A stretch of 5,395 nucleotides of DNA from Promethearchaeia archaeon (GTDB taxonomy: Archaea; Asgardarchaeota; Lokiarchaeia; Sigyniarchaeales; SOKP01): NCBI GenBank assembly GCA_029856295.1, contig JAHQWS010000182.1, positions 1-5,395 on the forward strand, read 5' to 3'. Each line of letters starts with the position of its first letter. Position 1 is the stretch's first letter. Positions 5,200 to 5,395 of this stretch are shown in pieces. The position numbers and the translations under genes were made by a program. Below the pieces are notes generated by a model. That model saw nothing but the letters and a program-made list of their open reading frames with translations. It was not told where the DNA came from and did not search any database.

Positions 5200-5209
5200 G
5201 CTTAACATA
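5188..5209. promoter_or_regulatory. Perfect 8-6-8 inverted repeat, probable operator of the small membrane protein gene
   Basis: Arms TATGTTAA (5188-5195) and TTAACATA (5202-5209) are perfect reverse complements around ATAAGC. Arm and spacer lengths equal those of the dyad at 1693-1714, and the placement is the same, just downstream of a TATA-like box and over the expected transcription start. The half-site sequence differs, so the binding protein may differ. Confidence 0.55.
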
Positions 5210-5219
5210 TATATTTAAA
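5208..5219 (-). promoter_or_regulatory. TATA-like box of the small membrane protein gene
   Basis: The minus strand reads TTTAAATATATA, a good box A candidate. Transcription would start near 5188, giving a leader of about 65 nt that contains the first direct repeat and the GGAG site. The core TTTAAA is self-complementary, so a plus-strand promoter reading rightward is also conceivable. Confidence 0.45.
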
Positions 5220-5395
5220 TGTTTCTATCATGAAATATTGGACTCCTTTAGCTTTAAATAAATTTAACATTAACAGTTCAAAATATGGAAAATAGTTGAA
5301 TGACAAGTATTTGATACAAAATTTAACCTTCGTTGATAAACAGAAGCTTGTAGAATAGATTTTCAATAAAATATTTTACAGTATTAATTTTATTA
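5220..5395. other. AT-rich right-edge stretch without a supported gene
   Basis: No convincing gene is seen. A 21-codon plus-strand frame (5230-5295) has no ribosome binding site and lies where a start from the nearby TATA box would miss it. A minus-strand frame is open from the right edge for 24 codons to a TAA at 5323-5325 and could be the end of a neighbouring gene, but it is too short and AT-rich to call. The only notable signal is the TTAACAT motif at 5264-5270, which matches the repeats to its left. Confidence 0.4.

Noticed and set aside
5230..5295. 21-codon plus-strand frame at the right edge
   Set aside because: No ribosome binding site, very short, and the adjacent TATA-like box would start transcription downstream of its ATG.
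5323..5395. Minus-strand frame open from the right edge for 24 codons
   Set aside because: It could be the tail of a neighbouring gene, but AT-rich DNA gives such frames by chance and no motif supports it; sequence beyond the edge is needed.
1..5395. CRISPR array, tRNA or rRNA gene, insertion sequence
   Set aside because: I saw no regularly spaced repeat array, no recognisable tRNA or rRNA sequence, and no transposase-like protein or terminal inverted repeats with target duplications.

Overview
This AT-rich window (roughly one third GC by eye) most likely comes from an archaeon. An uncultured Asgard (Lokiarchaeia-like) lineage is my best guess, held at low to moderate confidence. The reasons are TATA-like boxes about 25-30 nt upstream of likely transcription starts, T-tract terminators, sparse GGAG-type ribosome binding sites mixed with GTG/TTG starts, a type I membrane protein with a large extracytoplasmic domain beside an ABC transporter, and a small DAxxR-N-LW membrane protein of a kind common in archaea. 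No gene here fixes the taxon.

Layout. The left edge carries the 3' end of a very hydrophobic plus-strand gene (3-239), followed by T-tracts. Everything after it that I can call as a gene is on the minus strand, so transcription reads from right to left. From the right: a 272-nt leader and intergenic region with direct and inverted repeats; a small two-helix membrane protein (4872-5123); a three-gene ABC operon of ATPase (3640-4761), ABC-2 permease (2778-3632) and signal-anchored single-pass surface protein (1761-2741); a hairpin plus T8 terminator overlapping the surface-protein stop codon; a promoter with a perfect 8-6-8 dyad; a two-helix bPH2 (YdbS-like) membrane protein with an XRE helix-turn-helix fused to its C terminus (789-1664); and a second, soluble XRE regulator (307-735).

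How the genes may work together. All products except the soluble regulator and the ATPase are membrane proteins. The PH-HTH fusion places a DNA-binding domain on a membrane-anchored, possibly lipid-sensing protein. Its HTH is about half identical over about 57 residues to the HTH of the next gene. A reasonable inference is a membrane or envelope homeostasis locus: an ABC-2 exporter with an accessory surface protein, and a membrane-tethered plus soluble regulator pair, possibly acting through dyads placed between TATA box and transcription start. The dyads are directly visible. Their assignment to these regulators is inference.
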